64,000 bases of DNA from Mixophyes australis (lineage: Eukaryota; Chordata; Amphibia; Anura; Limnodynastidae), in contig JAVHZZ010000009.1 of the NCBI GenBank assembly GCA_036250195.1, positions 98,028,271-98,092,270 of the forward strand, written 5' to 3'. Below the pieces are notes generated by a model. It ran no database searches. It was not told the origin of the DNA and saw nothing but the letters and a program-made list of their open reading frames with translations. Of the stretch, positions 34,714 through 45,474 are shown in pieces. How positions within the stretch are numbered: position 1 is the stretch's first letter; every line of letters starts with the position of its first letter. Position numbers and translations under genes: made by a program.

Positions 34714-35759
34714 AAATAGGCTCAGGAAGCACCCCACTGTGCACTCACTTACAAAAATACAGTTGTGTGCTGCAGTATGAGATATTTAAATAGGCTTCAA
34801 AAATTAAAATAAAAATAGGAAAGTATAGAATTGTCTGTAACACCTGAGCGTACAAAGTAATATATACAGAAAAGTATAAAGGCTCATTAGCATCATTATG
34901 TCCTTATGTTATATAACAAACCTACTAGCAGCTTTAAACTGCAAGATTCAAATCCAGTGATAACTTATTTTCCAAGATCCGATAACTTTGTTTCTAAAAA
35001 TGCAGTTATCTTTACTTTTCTTATGACTACAAATAAATATCAAAACAAAAATCAAATTGTGGCTATCCAAGTCAGATGGATATTTATTGTTTCCCTATTT
35101 GCATACACTGTATATTGATCAATATGATGTTTTTATAAAAGTGTGAAAATTAAATATTCTTATTATTCTGCAGTGTATTATCACAGCATCTTATCAGTGA
35201 TTTATTTCCGTACACTTTACTGCACTTTTATGATAGTGAGACAGAAATGAAAACATGTGGTCAATATATCTGATGTGCTATGCTATTGTAATGTGTTGTA
35301 ATGTATCCTAATTTACAATAGGTAATTTTAGATTGTTATTGGTAATTGTTTACAAAGTCCTGGAGGAGCCACTTATTCGTAAAGCCCTGAATCATCACAT
35401 TACAAAGCTGTTTTCCATGTTTTCTCTATTGTTACATCACCAGATGGCACATTTAGGCAGAATCTGTAAATTTTATTTTATAGATTGATTGGTGTCATGG
35501 AACATTTCAAACTTTATTTTCTGTGAGTGCGTTTTTCAACATACATTTTTATTAGTTGTTGAACAAAAATGTCTACATTGCAATAAAATTAACAAACAAA
35601 TACTATTGCCATTAACATCAGAAACAGCACCGTAATATGAATGTCCAATCTGGCTAATAGGGTACTACGTTGTATATTGAGCTTCTCCTGTTATAAAAGG
35701 GTTGCTCCTTGGAATGAACAAACTATTGGAACTTATGGAGCTCACATTTATAAATGCAC
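34714..35759. other. no gene or recognised repeat
   Basis: AT-rich DNA. Nothing recognised. Confidence 0.5.
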
Positions 35760-35762
35760 CTA

Positions 35763-35937
35763 GGGGTATATTTACTAAACTGCGGTTTTGAAAAAGTGGA
35801 GATGTTGCCTAAAGCATCCAATCAGATTCTAGCTGTCATTTATTTAGTACATTATACAAAATGACAGATAGAATCTGATTGGTTGCTATAGGCAACATCT
35901 CCACTTTTTCAAACCCGCAGTGTAGTATATATACCCC
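35763..35937. mobile_element. GGGGTAAATG-family MITE
   Basis: The ends are GGGGTATATTTACTAAACTG and its complement, with an exact 3-bp duplication CTA (35760-35762 and 35938-35940). The 'gttgcctaaagcatccaatc' arm pairs with 'gattggttgctataggcaac'. Confidence 0.93.
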
Positions 35938-36378
35938 CTAGTCTATTTGCAGACATCTTGTGAATGGGAATATTATAACTTGTTTGAAAAGTGCCAGGAT
36001 TGAACTATTCCCAATTAGAGGTATAGATTATTATATTCTGGATGCTATTTTGATTGTGAACTTATTATATAAAGTAGAGATGAGTGGTTCTGATTTGGAG
36101 AATTCCAACAGATCCGAGATATGGGGTTCCGAGTGAAAACGGGTCATGACTCAGTTCCTTGCACCAAAATCGGATCTGAAAATGAGGCACAACATCATTT
36201 CCTGGAAAATGTCGGCTTTTGTGAGTTTCGGATATATATGATCTATATATAGCCCGCTTTCGTTTTTTCATCTGTCATTTTACAAGAGATAGCATGTAGG
36301 GAGGATGTCAGCTGCAGTGATCTGCTATGATAATCGCATTTATACTAGACTACAACGTTAGAAAGGGTGCAAGGGAAA

Positions 36379-36652
36379 CAGGGCCATCTTAACAACATTA
36401 TGGGCCCCCGGGCAAAGCAGTGCACCGGGGCCTCTAGATATAGATATATATAGATGTATACAGATACAGATATAGATATATAGAAATAGAGATAGATAGA
36501 TGTACTTGCTCAGTGACCTTTGTAGGTTTTTTTTGCAGGTTTTTTTCTTTTGCAGGATTTATTATTCTCAATAAGAGCCGTGCCTATGGGGCCCCCTTGC
36601 CTGTGGGGCCCCGGGCAGCTGACCATCGTGCCCAATGGAAAAGTTGGCCCTG
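36379..36652. mobile_element. hAT-type MITE nested in the hAT relic
   Basis: The ends are CAGGGCCATC and ...GTTGGCCCTG. An exact 8-bp duplication AAGGGAAA flanks it (36371-36378 and 36653-36660). It is the same family as 25313-25777, but the palindromic core is replaced by a short 'tatagata' repeat and a T-rich stretch. Confidence 0.94.
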
Positions 36653-36899
36653 AAGGGAAAGAGGAAAGAATAGAATAGCTGTGATCGATTATAAATTATT
36701 TTACTGCTGTTTAGTTCTTCAGAGATCAGGGAGGTAAAATACTTTGCAGATCAATCTTTCCATATACTATATGAGTTAGATATCATTCTGAACTAACCAG
36801 TATTTAATGGAGAAAAACAATGTGCTGTTGTTCTATGACTAATTACAGTAGAACCCAAAAAACATATAGATGTATTTCTTTTAAGTTTTTTTTAGTGAA

Positions 36900-37700
36900 A
36901 GTAATGTTGTGCAGGGCAGTGACATCTGAATTAAGTGGTAAAAAAAAATATGGGTGTTTGTGTTAGAGGGTCAGCAGCAGAAAACCCTCCAAAAATCTCT
37001 ATATTCTAAATTTTTTTTGTATTTTTCAATAATTGTGAAGTTGTTAAGGGTCATTCAGTGACATCAATATTTATAATAAAATAAAAATCAAAAAAATCCT
37101 GTTTGCTTGTGAGCATCACTGTAGCAGAACACTTTAAAACAATTCTATATTCTAAACTATTCTATTTTTCAAGACTTGTCAAGTTGTAAAGGGCCATTTA
37201 GTGACATCTATATTAAGTGGTGAAAAAAGGGGCGTTTTATATGAGTTTCAACACAGTTGCACAACCCCCAAAAAGCTTAATATTTTTATCTTTTCTATTT
37301 TTCATTACTTGTGAAGTTGTTAATGGTCATTTAGTGACATTGATATTTATGAAATGTACTAAAAAAACTTTTGCTTGTGAGTGCCACTGAAGCAGAACCC
37401 CTAAAAAAAACCCCCTCTATATTGTAAACTTTTTTCTATTTTTCAATACTTGTCAACTTGTTAGGGGTCATTCAGTGACATTGCTACTTAATTGGGACAA
37501 ATTGTGTTTGTGTGTGAGGGTCAGCAGTGGAACCCCTCAAAAAACTCTATTCTATAGTCTAAACAATTTTTCCCTTTCTCACTACTTGTCAAGTTGCAAA
37601 GGGTCACTCCGTGACATCTATATTGAGTGGGGAAAAAGCGTGTTTGTGTGTGAGTGTCAACGAGTCTGCACACCCAAAAAAGTAAACAGGGTGTTCTTGT
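36900..37700. repeat. ~138-bp tandem array, about 6 diverged units
   Basis: The marker 'gtgacat' recurs at about 36920, 37057, 37200, 37340, 37473 and 37611. Each unit also has 'ttctatttttcaatacttgt', 'aagttgttaagggtcat' and 'gtgtttgtgtgtgag'. The position relative to the transposase start mirrors the 100-bp array of the young element, but the unit sequence is different. Confidence 0.92.
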
Positions 37701-37927
37701 GTGTGACTCTGAGCATCACAATCCTCCAATATGATCTAAAACTTGTTTGCTAACAAATAATAGCACATTTTCTATATTAGAAATATATTGTTTATTGAGC
37801 AGTGATATAAGAATTGTAAGATAACATTCCCTCCTTTTCCTATCTTATTGTGCTATCCCCTGGTGTGATGGTAGACAGCTGCAAGTAGCTCCAGCTTGTT
37901 CAAGTAGCATTACTCCTCTTAGCAACC

Positions 37928-37990
37928 ATGGATCACTGTACAGATCAGGAGCATCCCAGTACCAGTACTTGCAGTAGTAGTACTTTTACT
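37928..37990 (+). pseudogene. N-terminal fragment of the relic hAT transposase
   Basis: ATG at 37928 in strong context (accATGG) opens 'MDHCTDQEHPSTSTCSSS', a Ser/Thr-rich N terminus like that of the young transposase. The frame is interrupted at 37991 by the U2-headed retroposon and continues after 38222 ('VMISTSL'). A further piece at about 38595-38660 ('IPYTPSSGK') resembles the young element's 'MPFYTRSGKG' segment. Confidence 0.6.
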
Positions 37991-38208
37991 CGCTTCTCGG
38001 CCTTTTGGCTAAGGTCAAGTATAGATCCTGTCCTAGAAGGGGTGAGACAGAGGCCCTGGAAGGGATGGGGCTCCTTGGTCTGATGCCAGAAGGCCAGTGG
38101 TGACTTGGCGGCTCAAGGTGTCTGTGCCTCCGGGGGACAGGGCCCGGAGGTGACCTGAAAATGCACGAGTGGTGGTGGCCATGAGCTTCAATAACGAAAA
38201 AAAAAAAA
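37991..38208 (+). mobile_element. U2 snRNA-headed retroposon with A-tail
   Basis: The first ~44 nt match the 5' end of U2 snRNA (cgcttctcggccttttggct, then 'caagt.tag.tc.tgt'), with a few substitutions. The following ~160 nt is unrelated GC-rich sequence ending in A12 (38197-38208). An exact 11-bp duplication GTACTTTTACT flanks it (37980-37990 and 38212-38222). This fits LINE-mediated retroposition of a chimeric RNA or an snRNA-headed SINE. The U2 Sm site and branch-binding region are absent, so it is not a functional U2 gene. Confidence 0.9.
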
Positions 38209-38296
38209 GTTGTACTTTTACTGTTATGATCTCTACTAGTTTAAAAGGTAATGCAGGAAAAAGTTGACAAATGCGCTGTCAAAATCCAAACACTAT

Positions 38297-38590
38297 GGGC
38301 CTATGTCATTAAAGAGAGCTAAGCAAAAAAAGGAGTAATTTTGATTCTGGACATACCATGTTACAATGCAAGGGGTGCAACTTAGTGTATTATTTTGCAC
38401 ATAAGAAAAATACTTGATTTTTCATCTAGCACACAAACACTTGATATCTTTTTACACTGAAATTTAAAGTTGATCTAGGACATGCCCTACCTCAACTATA
38501 ACTCTGTCCCCACATTGTAAATTTACCTCCCCTCCAATGCAACATGGTTCAGCCAAGGAACAAAGTTACTCCTTTTTTTTCTTTTTGTCC
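38297..38590. mobile_element. GGGCCTGATTCATTAA-family MITE, right end lost
   Basis: It starts GGGCCTATGTCATTAAAGAG and contains the family core 'gcaaggggtgcaacttag' and 'aatttaaagttgat'. The right terminus after the (T)n is replaced by other sequence. Confidence 0.8.
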
Positions 38591-38714
38591 AAAAAAGGAA
38601 ACCAGCTAACATTCCATACACCCCCAGCAGTGGCAAGACATTAACTCTTTTGGCCAGTAGGGGTCCTGCTACTGTTGGTACTGGTATACGTATTAGAATT
38701 GTCATTTTAAAACA

Positions 38715-38911
38715 TAGTTGGCAGCACAATGGTTTACTAGTTAGCATTTCTGCCTCACAGCACTAGGTTTATGATTTCTATTCCTGACCATGGCCTTAGC
38801 TGTATGTTCTCCCCGTGTTTCTGTGGATTTCCCCCAGGTGCTCCGATTTCCTCCCACACTCCAAAAACATACTAGCAGGTTAACTGGCTGCTATCAATAT
38901 TGACCCGTGTG
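38715..38911 (+). mobile_element. SINE, left half (interrupted)
   Basis: The tRNA-like head ('ggcagcacaatggtttacta') and body up to 'gctgctatcaatattgaccc' and the first GT units are present. The sequence then switches to the tyrosine-recombinase-like element. The matching right half is at 42150-42251. Confidence 0.85.
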
Positions 38912-41900
38912 TGTACTTGCATTCATATGCTTGTGGAGACATTGACCTGTTTACACACCAACACTGTGTGTATCTGAGTCGTAGTGGGGAGAAAAATTGA
39001 GGTCCCCACAAAGATTTCCAAGGCTAATCAATACAGGAGACATTGCAGATGTGCTCAGCATAAAAATCTGACATGTCCCCGTGTGTCATAATTGTAGGAA
39101 CAAAAGTGAATGTGTGTCCAATGTGGAGGGGAGAGTGTGTGATCATCCCACCTCTAGAGGCCAGTATACCATCCAAATGTATAGCAGGAGCAGGAAGAGG
39201 AAGTGACTGCAGCCTGCCCGCGCATTATACAACAAATAGGTAAAGACACAGTTGAATCCGTCTGCTGCTGAGGGTAAAGCGGGGACAGGGAAGCATGACA
39301 GAGCCCACCATTAGCTCCGACTATAGCCCAGAGAGCAGTGGAGATAAGTATGACCCTGACACTTTGGAGGAAAGTGGTTCAGACACCAGCGGTGATACCC
39401 CGTTGCCCTCCAGCACAGCAGAGTGCAGGTACCCAGAGATGAGTTTTATGTACGACCATTCTTGACCTTCTGGCAGCTGTGTTTTAAACACAGAGGGTTG
39501 GAGAGACAACACAGTTTTTACCAAGAAATATTCACCACTGCAGAAAAATTAAATGATTTATTGCTAATTAAAGAGGAGTAATATCGGTGTCTCTCCAAAC
39601 GCTATCCAGAAACAGTGATGGCTCCAGAATGAAAAACAAAATGCAGTACTGCCTGTATTGTGAGAAGCCCCTCTTAAAATTTGCCCGGCACATGTTCACC
39701 GCAATGAGACTGAAGTAGCCAGGTTCCTGAATTTCCCCAAGCACTCGAAAGAAAGGTGCATGCAAATGGAACATGTTCACAATAGGGGCAATGAGGGCAG
39801 GCATTGACATTCTGGTCCCGTGCAAACTTCCAGACAAAGAGATGGATGCCAAAGGCTTCATGCACTGTGTAGCCTGCCAGGGCTTGTTTGCAAGGAAATA
39901 CCTGTGGCGACACATGAAGAGGTGTAAGCTAAACCGAAGGGGCAACACCTGGCAGGAACAGAGTCCAGTCACTGTGCCCCTTTGCTCAGGCTGTTCCACC
40001 TGACACCAGTGGTGGCTTTTGGAAGCTGTTGAGTGACATGACCCAGGATGAAGTCTTACTCGCATTTAAAAATGACCAATGCATCATGCAGATGGGACAG
40101 CATCTGTTCAACCGCGTCGGATCAGATGTTGGCAGGCACGAGTACATCCGTCAGAAGCTTAGAGAAATGGGCAGGCTATTGCTATAGGCCAGAAGACCTA
40201 CCCCTTTGGAGAGGATGGAAGAGGATGGGGCGGTAAAGCCCCATCGAAATTTCTGCACATAGTAGACGCTGTGAAGCTGGTAGCTGGCTATGACAAGGAG
40301 ACAGGTACATTTAAGACGCCTTCGCTGGCACTCAAAGTCGGGCATGGCCTGCAAAAGACAGAGAGCATTGTGGAGTGCCAAGCCATGATGGAGGGCTGCA
40401 CTGCTGCGGTTGAAAACACACAAAATTTCAGTAAGCTATATGAGGTGAGATGGAACGAGTTGGTCTCATCGGCTGCCTTGAAAACTCCTAAGGAGTCCAA
40501 GTAGAACATCCCTCAGCTCCTACCTTTCACGTAAAATTTGAAAAAGATGCACTTGTACCTTGATGAGAAGCAGCAAGCCTTCCGAAGTGGTCTATCCACC
40601 AAGCCTACAGTTAACCACTGTGCACTACTTGCAAATGTCACCCTAGCACAGGTGAACTTGTTCAATCGAAGAAGGGAAGGGGTAGTTTCAAAAATGTTGC
40701 TGACTACTTTATCCTCAGGAGATACTTCAAATCTCCACGAAGTTGTGTCCCTATTGCTTTACGAGGTTGAGAGGAAGCTCTGCCGGCACTTCACTCACAT
40801 TGAAATCCGAGGAAACCGAGGGAGAAAAGTCCCCATCCTGCTGACACAAGCCATGCAAGCTTCAGTGGAACTTCTCACAGAAAAGCGTGACAAATGTGGA
40901 GTGGATATCTAAAATGTCTACATGTTCGTCAGACCAGCTGCCTTGTCACACTTCAGAGGCTCTGATTGCATTTGATTGTTTTCCTTAGATTGTGGGGTCA
41001 AGAATCCCCACACGCTGTCTTCCACAAAGCTTCAAAAGCATGTTGCCACTCTCTTGTAAGTCCTTAACTTAAACTACACAGAACTGAATCAGTTGGCAGA
41101 CTTTATTGGGCACGACATCAGGGTGCACTGGCAGTAATACTGCCTCCCAGAAGGTACCCTCCAACTTGCCAAGATCAGCAAACTGTTAATGGATCTCGAG
41201 AGTGGCAGACTGGCCCAATTCAAAGGCAAGAATTTGGATGAGATACACATTGATCCGGACCGTAAGTGGAAAATCTGGTGTCTGATGTATGCTGGTCATT
41301 TTCATATCTGTTTCTTTTCAGAACCGGCCCAGCTACAGAACGACATGTCAGTTGATGAGCAATCCCCCGTGATAGAGGGACAAGTGGTCAAGCGTTTGTT
41401 CAACACTTCCACGTCAGAAGATTGGCAGTGTATGAGCCTGGCAACACGGGACCAGTGCCCAGCCATGGCTTTCACAGGTCGGTGCAGCACACATTTTTGC
41501 TAGGCAGAAGAACTTTGCCTTCTCTGTATTTTGCAAAACCATAATGGACCACTCTACTTCCTTTCAGGTTGCAAAGAAGTACGGAGGAAATTCTGGGACA
41601 GAAAGGAGGTCCAGGCAGAGTAGAAACACCTGATGAGGTTTATACAGACATGCCGGGTGCTCCGAAAGTGAGACTGTGTTGCGTGTCCCACGGCTGAACC
41701 AACCATACTGAAAGATTGGAACTGGTCGGGGGTGAAATTCTACATAAAGAACTGTAAAACAGCTGTAAAGAGGGATCAAACTTGTTGAAATTATGCGCAG
41801 TGGTTGAACAGGGCTGTAGCCTCCATGGCTAGGTGTCGGTGCAAGCGGGCATGCGGATGCCCTCAGACGGCCAGCATACACAAAACTTTCCCTACCATTG

Positions 41901-42149
41901 TTATTATTTAATAATTTATGTATGCAGGAATGTGGATGTCCTCAGAGAGTCAAAATATATGACACTCTCCCCATCTTGCAGTCCGTGTCAGTACTATGCA
42001 AAGTCAAAGTGTAAATCTCATGTGGTAACTCTGGTGACAAACCGCTCCTACACATACCCCTATGATTGTTCTGTTGACAGGGCATTAGAAAAGGGGTGTC
42101 CCTATACGCCATGTTCCAAATATGGGTCCTCACCATGCAATAAAAAAAA
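38912..42149 (+). mobile_element. tyrosine-recombinase-like (Crypton-type?) element relic
   Basis: This foreign block interrupts the SINE in its (GT)n stretch. It contains a non-coding 5' region with 'gaggtccccacaaagatttc' (38999-39020), the decayed coding region 39301-41790, and a 3' end 'caataaaaaaaa' (42138-42149). No target duplication can be defined inside the GT repeat. The class rests on the coding region (see the next entry). Confidence 0.6.
39297..41790 (+). pseudogene. tyrosine-recombinase-like protein, decayed, with two short introns
   Basis: The fragments in order are an acidic N terminus from ATG (39297); a Cys/His segment with 'YCLYCEKPLLKFARHM' (39647-39700) and 'CVACQGLFARKYLWRHMKRC' (39865-39930); a helical region (40270-40500, 40538-40910); then 'VRPAALSHF' (40930), 'STKLQKHVATL' (about 41020), 'GHDIRVH' (41110) and 'LPEGTLQLAKISKLL' (41150-41190). 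The last blocks resemble the catalytic part of Crypton-type tyrosine recombinases. The residues usually Arg in 'LRKH' and 'YYRLPEG' are Gln and Cys, and the Tyr is next to a stop. Likely introns are 41262-41321 (GTAAGT...TTTTCAG) and 41478-41567. A Trp/Arg-rich C-terminal region ends near 41790. Many stops. Assignment to Crypton is by remembered pattern. Confidence 0.5.
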
Positions 42150-42251
42150 GTGTGTGTGTGTGTGTGTATGTGTGTGCGCGTGCGTGCATGTTAGAGAATT
42201 TAGACTATGAGCTCCAATGGGGCAGAGACTGATGTGAATGAGTTCTAAGTA
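42150..42251 (+). mobile_element. SINE, right half (interrupted)
   Basis: (GT)n (42150-42190) is followed by 'gttagagaatttagactatg', 'ccaatggggcagagactgat' and 'gaatgagttct'. It continues the left half at 38715-38911. The 'gcgctatata' end and (GAT)n tail are missing. Confidence 0.85.
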
Positions 42252-42620
42252 GAATGGTGGAGGAATACTTTAATGATAAACTTGAAGTTAGCATCTCAGA
42301 ATTCTGCTAGGGATAAAAAAGGAAATTTGGAGCCTCTTGTACAAACTAGCTATGGTGTACACCCTCCCGTGTGTACTCGGAAAGAGTGTTTAGCGCAGCC
42401 GGGAACCTTATGAGTGACTGGAGGTGGAGACTACTTCCCAAAAATTTAGAAAAAATAGATGTTCATCAGAATGAACTACAAATTGTATGAAGAATACCAT
42501 TCTTGCTGCCAATTACCAACAAAATGTGTAGATTCCAGTAGGGATGAATTGTGTGATGGGGATGATCAGGACATCAGTGATGACATTTTCAACATAGAGG
42601 AAGATGACCACTGTTAGTCA
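42252..42620 (+). pseudogene. C-terminal (hATC) fragment of the relic hAT transposase
   Basis: It aligns by eye to 32185-32560 of the young element: 'MVEEYF', a decayed middle, then 'SRVYSERVFSAAGNLMSD' (about 42365-42420) and 'LLPKNLEKI' (42430-42460). The Glu of SER is kept. A stop and frameshifts break it, and the acidic tail ('SSRDELCDGDDQD') is recognisable. Confidence 0.9.
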
Positions 42621-43985
42621 AATGCCCATTAGTAATTTGTTAAAAAAGTAAAACCCTATCTATTCTGTCCAGTTCATCATCCAACAACCAAAATGTACTC
42701 TTTTGTGGGGGCCCAAAGAAATCAAGCACTTGTTGCTGAGTGCTTGGTTTGTTAAACTTTGTGCATGTCCTTTTTAACTTATCGGTAGGTGGACCCAAGG
42801 ACAATGCCATCTTGCAGTATTTTACATTTTGGCCATGGTCACTCAACTTTTGTAACTGTAAAAATGCTATGCGTTTGACAGCTAAACATTTATTTATTCG
42901 ACGTTCATAAATATAACATTAGTCAGCAATTGTTGACAGTATTATTAGGTTGCCAATTTACATGATGGACAGAATGTTTATGTTGGACAATTCAAATGTC
43001 GACAGTATTATTATCAGGGTTAGGGATTGAGACAGGGCTAGGGCTAGGGGCAATGATATAGTTAGAGACAGGGATAGGAATGGGGCTAGAAATAGGGGCA
43101 GGGATATGGCTAGGGACAGGGATAGGATTAGGGATAGATACAGGGCTATGGCTAGAGATAAAGCTAGGGACAGAGCTAGGGTTAGGGATAATACTGTCTA
43201 CATTTGAATTGTCCACCTAATAAATAGTGTCTACCCTTCAAATCACATCCTAATAATACTGTCAATTTCATTAGGGTGCCCACCCTAATATATTAATCAT
43301 TGTGAATCACATGTATGTATAATCACTCCCAGGTGGTTATGCCCACAGACAATGCCATCTTGCACAATTTAACATTGGACTCTCATCATCTGTTAAATAC
43401 CTACTGATGGCAATGTCCATCTAATGAGCTCTGATACTGCTGTTGCTGTCCCTCTTCAATGTATTGCTTCTGACCCTCTCCAATGTATTGCTGCTTTTCC
43501 TCTCCAGTGTAATTCTGTTGACCCTCTCTAATGTGTCACACATCATGCCTAACAGTTGCCTGTTTGGAGTATTATTTTTAAAATGCAAATGAAATTGATG
43601 TAGACATCGTTCATGAGGATGATAATGAAGGTGATGATTAATGACATTGTCATTTGTCATCATTAAGGGTGCTGACCACTGTTATCCAAATGCCCATGAT
43701 TTATTTGTTAACATCCCTATCTATTCTCCAGTTCAACAACCAAAATGTTGGCTTTTCTGGGGGCCCAAACAAATCAGGCACTTCTGCCACAAAAGTGGCA
43801 ATCCCTGTTGCTGAAGTCTCGATTTGTTAAACTAAGTTTATGTCATTTTCAAGATATGGATAGGTGGGTGGGCACAAGGACAATGCAATCTTGCACGTTT
43901 TATCATTATGCTCTTGGTATATCATCATCTTTTAAATGTCTACTGATGCCGCTGACCGTAGTTGAAGTCTTGTGTCCACTCTAAT
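42621..43985. repeat. decayed 3' repeat block of the hAT relic
   Basis: A unit with 'aaatgcccat', 'ttcaacaaccaaaatgt', 'gggggcccaaa' and 'acaatgccatcttgca' appears at 42620-42845 and again at 43675-43945. A partial copy is at 43340-43400. A ~28-bp minisatellite ('ctctccaatgtattgctg') lies at 43440-43545. This corresponds in position to the 3' array of the young element. Confidence 0.7.
42927..43270. mobile_element. palindromic MITE with a TTAGGG-like core
   Basis: The inverted arms of ~90 bp share 'gacagtattattagg' and 'ggacaattcaaatgtmgaca'. They flank a ~175-bp degenerate hexamer repeat (43015-43190; 'gggttaggg', 'agggctaggg', 'gggatagg'). It is nested in the 3' part of the hAT relic. Confidence 0.85.
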
Positions 43986-45469
43986 CTTAATGAAGGATTT
44001 TGTAACTCTGCCATTGTTGCATATTCTTTCTTCAATTCAAATAAAAAAATAATTAACCAGTCTATATGTTTTTCTAACTCCATCACGTAGTGTAAATCGT
44101 CAGCCATTATATCTCCAACAATGCATGCATTCTTTGCCAGTACCAATTGTCCTCTTAATTACTCAGAATGTGGACTTTCAATTGAATTGTCTTGTCAATA
44201 ATACAGTTGTTTTTCCCAACCAAATCTGCATCAATGTTAGTTAAACATAATTCATTGCTGGGAAGACCAACTATTGGCCAGTCTGAACTGTCTGGTTTAC
44301 ATATTTTTTACACTTCCCTAATATAACATATATGTGCTATGTAAACATTCCATAATTATATACATTCCATATTGATATCAATGACATATTTATTTATATT
44401 ATACATGATATACATGACATATTTAATAAAATATTTCCATCAAATGAACTCTGCTTATTTTTGTAGCATAAGTGTCTATGATGGATGCTCTATTACGTTC
44501 AAAATTGATTGTATGCCTAGTCTTTGAAGTTATTTATTATGAGTATAGGCCATTTTCGTTGATCATCATCCAAGCTTGTTTATATAGTGCCATCAAATCA
44601 TACAACGCTTTACAATTGGTTATCAATCTTTTTGACTAAATTTCTACTCATGCCTTGGTCTATCTAGTGAACTCTGCTTCTTACTGCCTCTCTTCTCTCC
44701 AGGATGCAAGGTGTTTTAGGTTCAATGTATAGGACCTGAGTCATTAAGGAATATAAAGCAAAAAAAAAAAGGAGTAACTTTGCACCTATGCAAAATCATG
44801 TTGCATTGGAGGAGTTATAGTTAAATTTATAGTTAAAGTAGGTCATGCCCTATATATCAACTTTAAATTTCAGTGTAAAAATAAAGCTATCAAGTATTTG
44901 TGCGCTAGAAAGACAGTATTCTAAAAAGGTTTGTGGAGGAGCAAGGTTACTCCTCTTTTTTTTGCTTTACTTTCCTTAATGACTCAGGCCCGTAGAGTGT
45001 ATAGTCTTAATTTTTTTTTGTGGCTGCATCCTCATCTATTTGGTTTTATAAATGTCAAACTGTATTCATTTTACCACTGTCCAGCCAGTGAACTCTGCCA
45101 GTTTCTGTAGCATAAGTATCTATGATGGATGCTCTATTATTTTCAAAATTAATTGTGTGCATAGTGTTTCAGCATTTTTATCACTTGCACCTTACATGCA
45201 TTACAGTTTTTTGTTGTTAAATTTATCCCATTAAATTAATTTCTTACTAGGGATTGTATCAATTATTAAACTGCCATGTTTTTTTTGCTGCTTCTATCAC
45301 TAATTTTCGCCAGCCAGAGTGCTGCAGACTTTGGTCAAAATTGGTCAAAAATTTGGACAATTGTGAAGAGATGATTATAAAACAGACTGGAAAGGACTGT
45401 TAATGCTATAATTAGAAATGTATGAGCAAATACAGCTCAAAATCACACCATTTTACATATTTTTCACAA
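43986..45469. other. non-coding 3' part of the hAT relic
   Basis: A direct repeat, 'agcataagtgtctatgatgg' with 'atgctctattacgttc', occurs at 44465 and 45112. An L2/SINE-type tail fragment in reverse ('tttatatagtgccatcaaat') is at 44570-44625. A MITE is at 44732. Confidence 0.55.
44732..44991. mobile_element. GGGCCTGATTCATTAA-family MITE
   Basis: The ends are GGACCTGAGTCATTAAGGA and ...CTTAATGACTCAGGCCC. The flanks are ATA and GTA. The family core 'aactttaaatttcagtgta' is present. Confidence 0.88.
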
Positions 45470-45474
45470 TTTTT

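Noticed and set aside
37991..38040. Functional U2 snRNA gene
   Set aside because: Only the first ~44 nt match. The Sm site and 3' stem-loops are missing, and the copy has an A-tail with target duplication, so it is a retroposed head.
41833..42210. 125-codon frame ending in VCVCVC repeats
   Set aside because: It ends in the (GT)n stretch of the SINE and overlaps the decayed 3' end of the recombinase-like element.
43015..43190. True telomere or interstitial telomere remnant
   Set aside because: The hexamers are heterogeneous and bounded by MITE arms, so this is an internal repeat of a mobile element.
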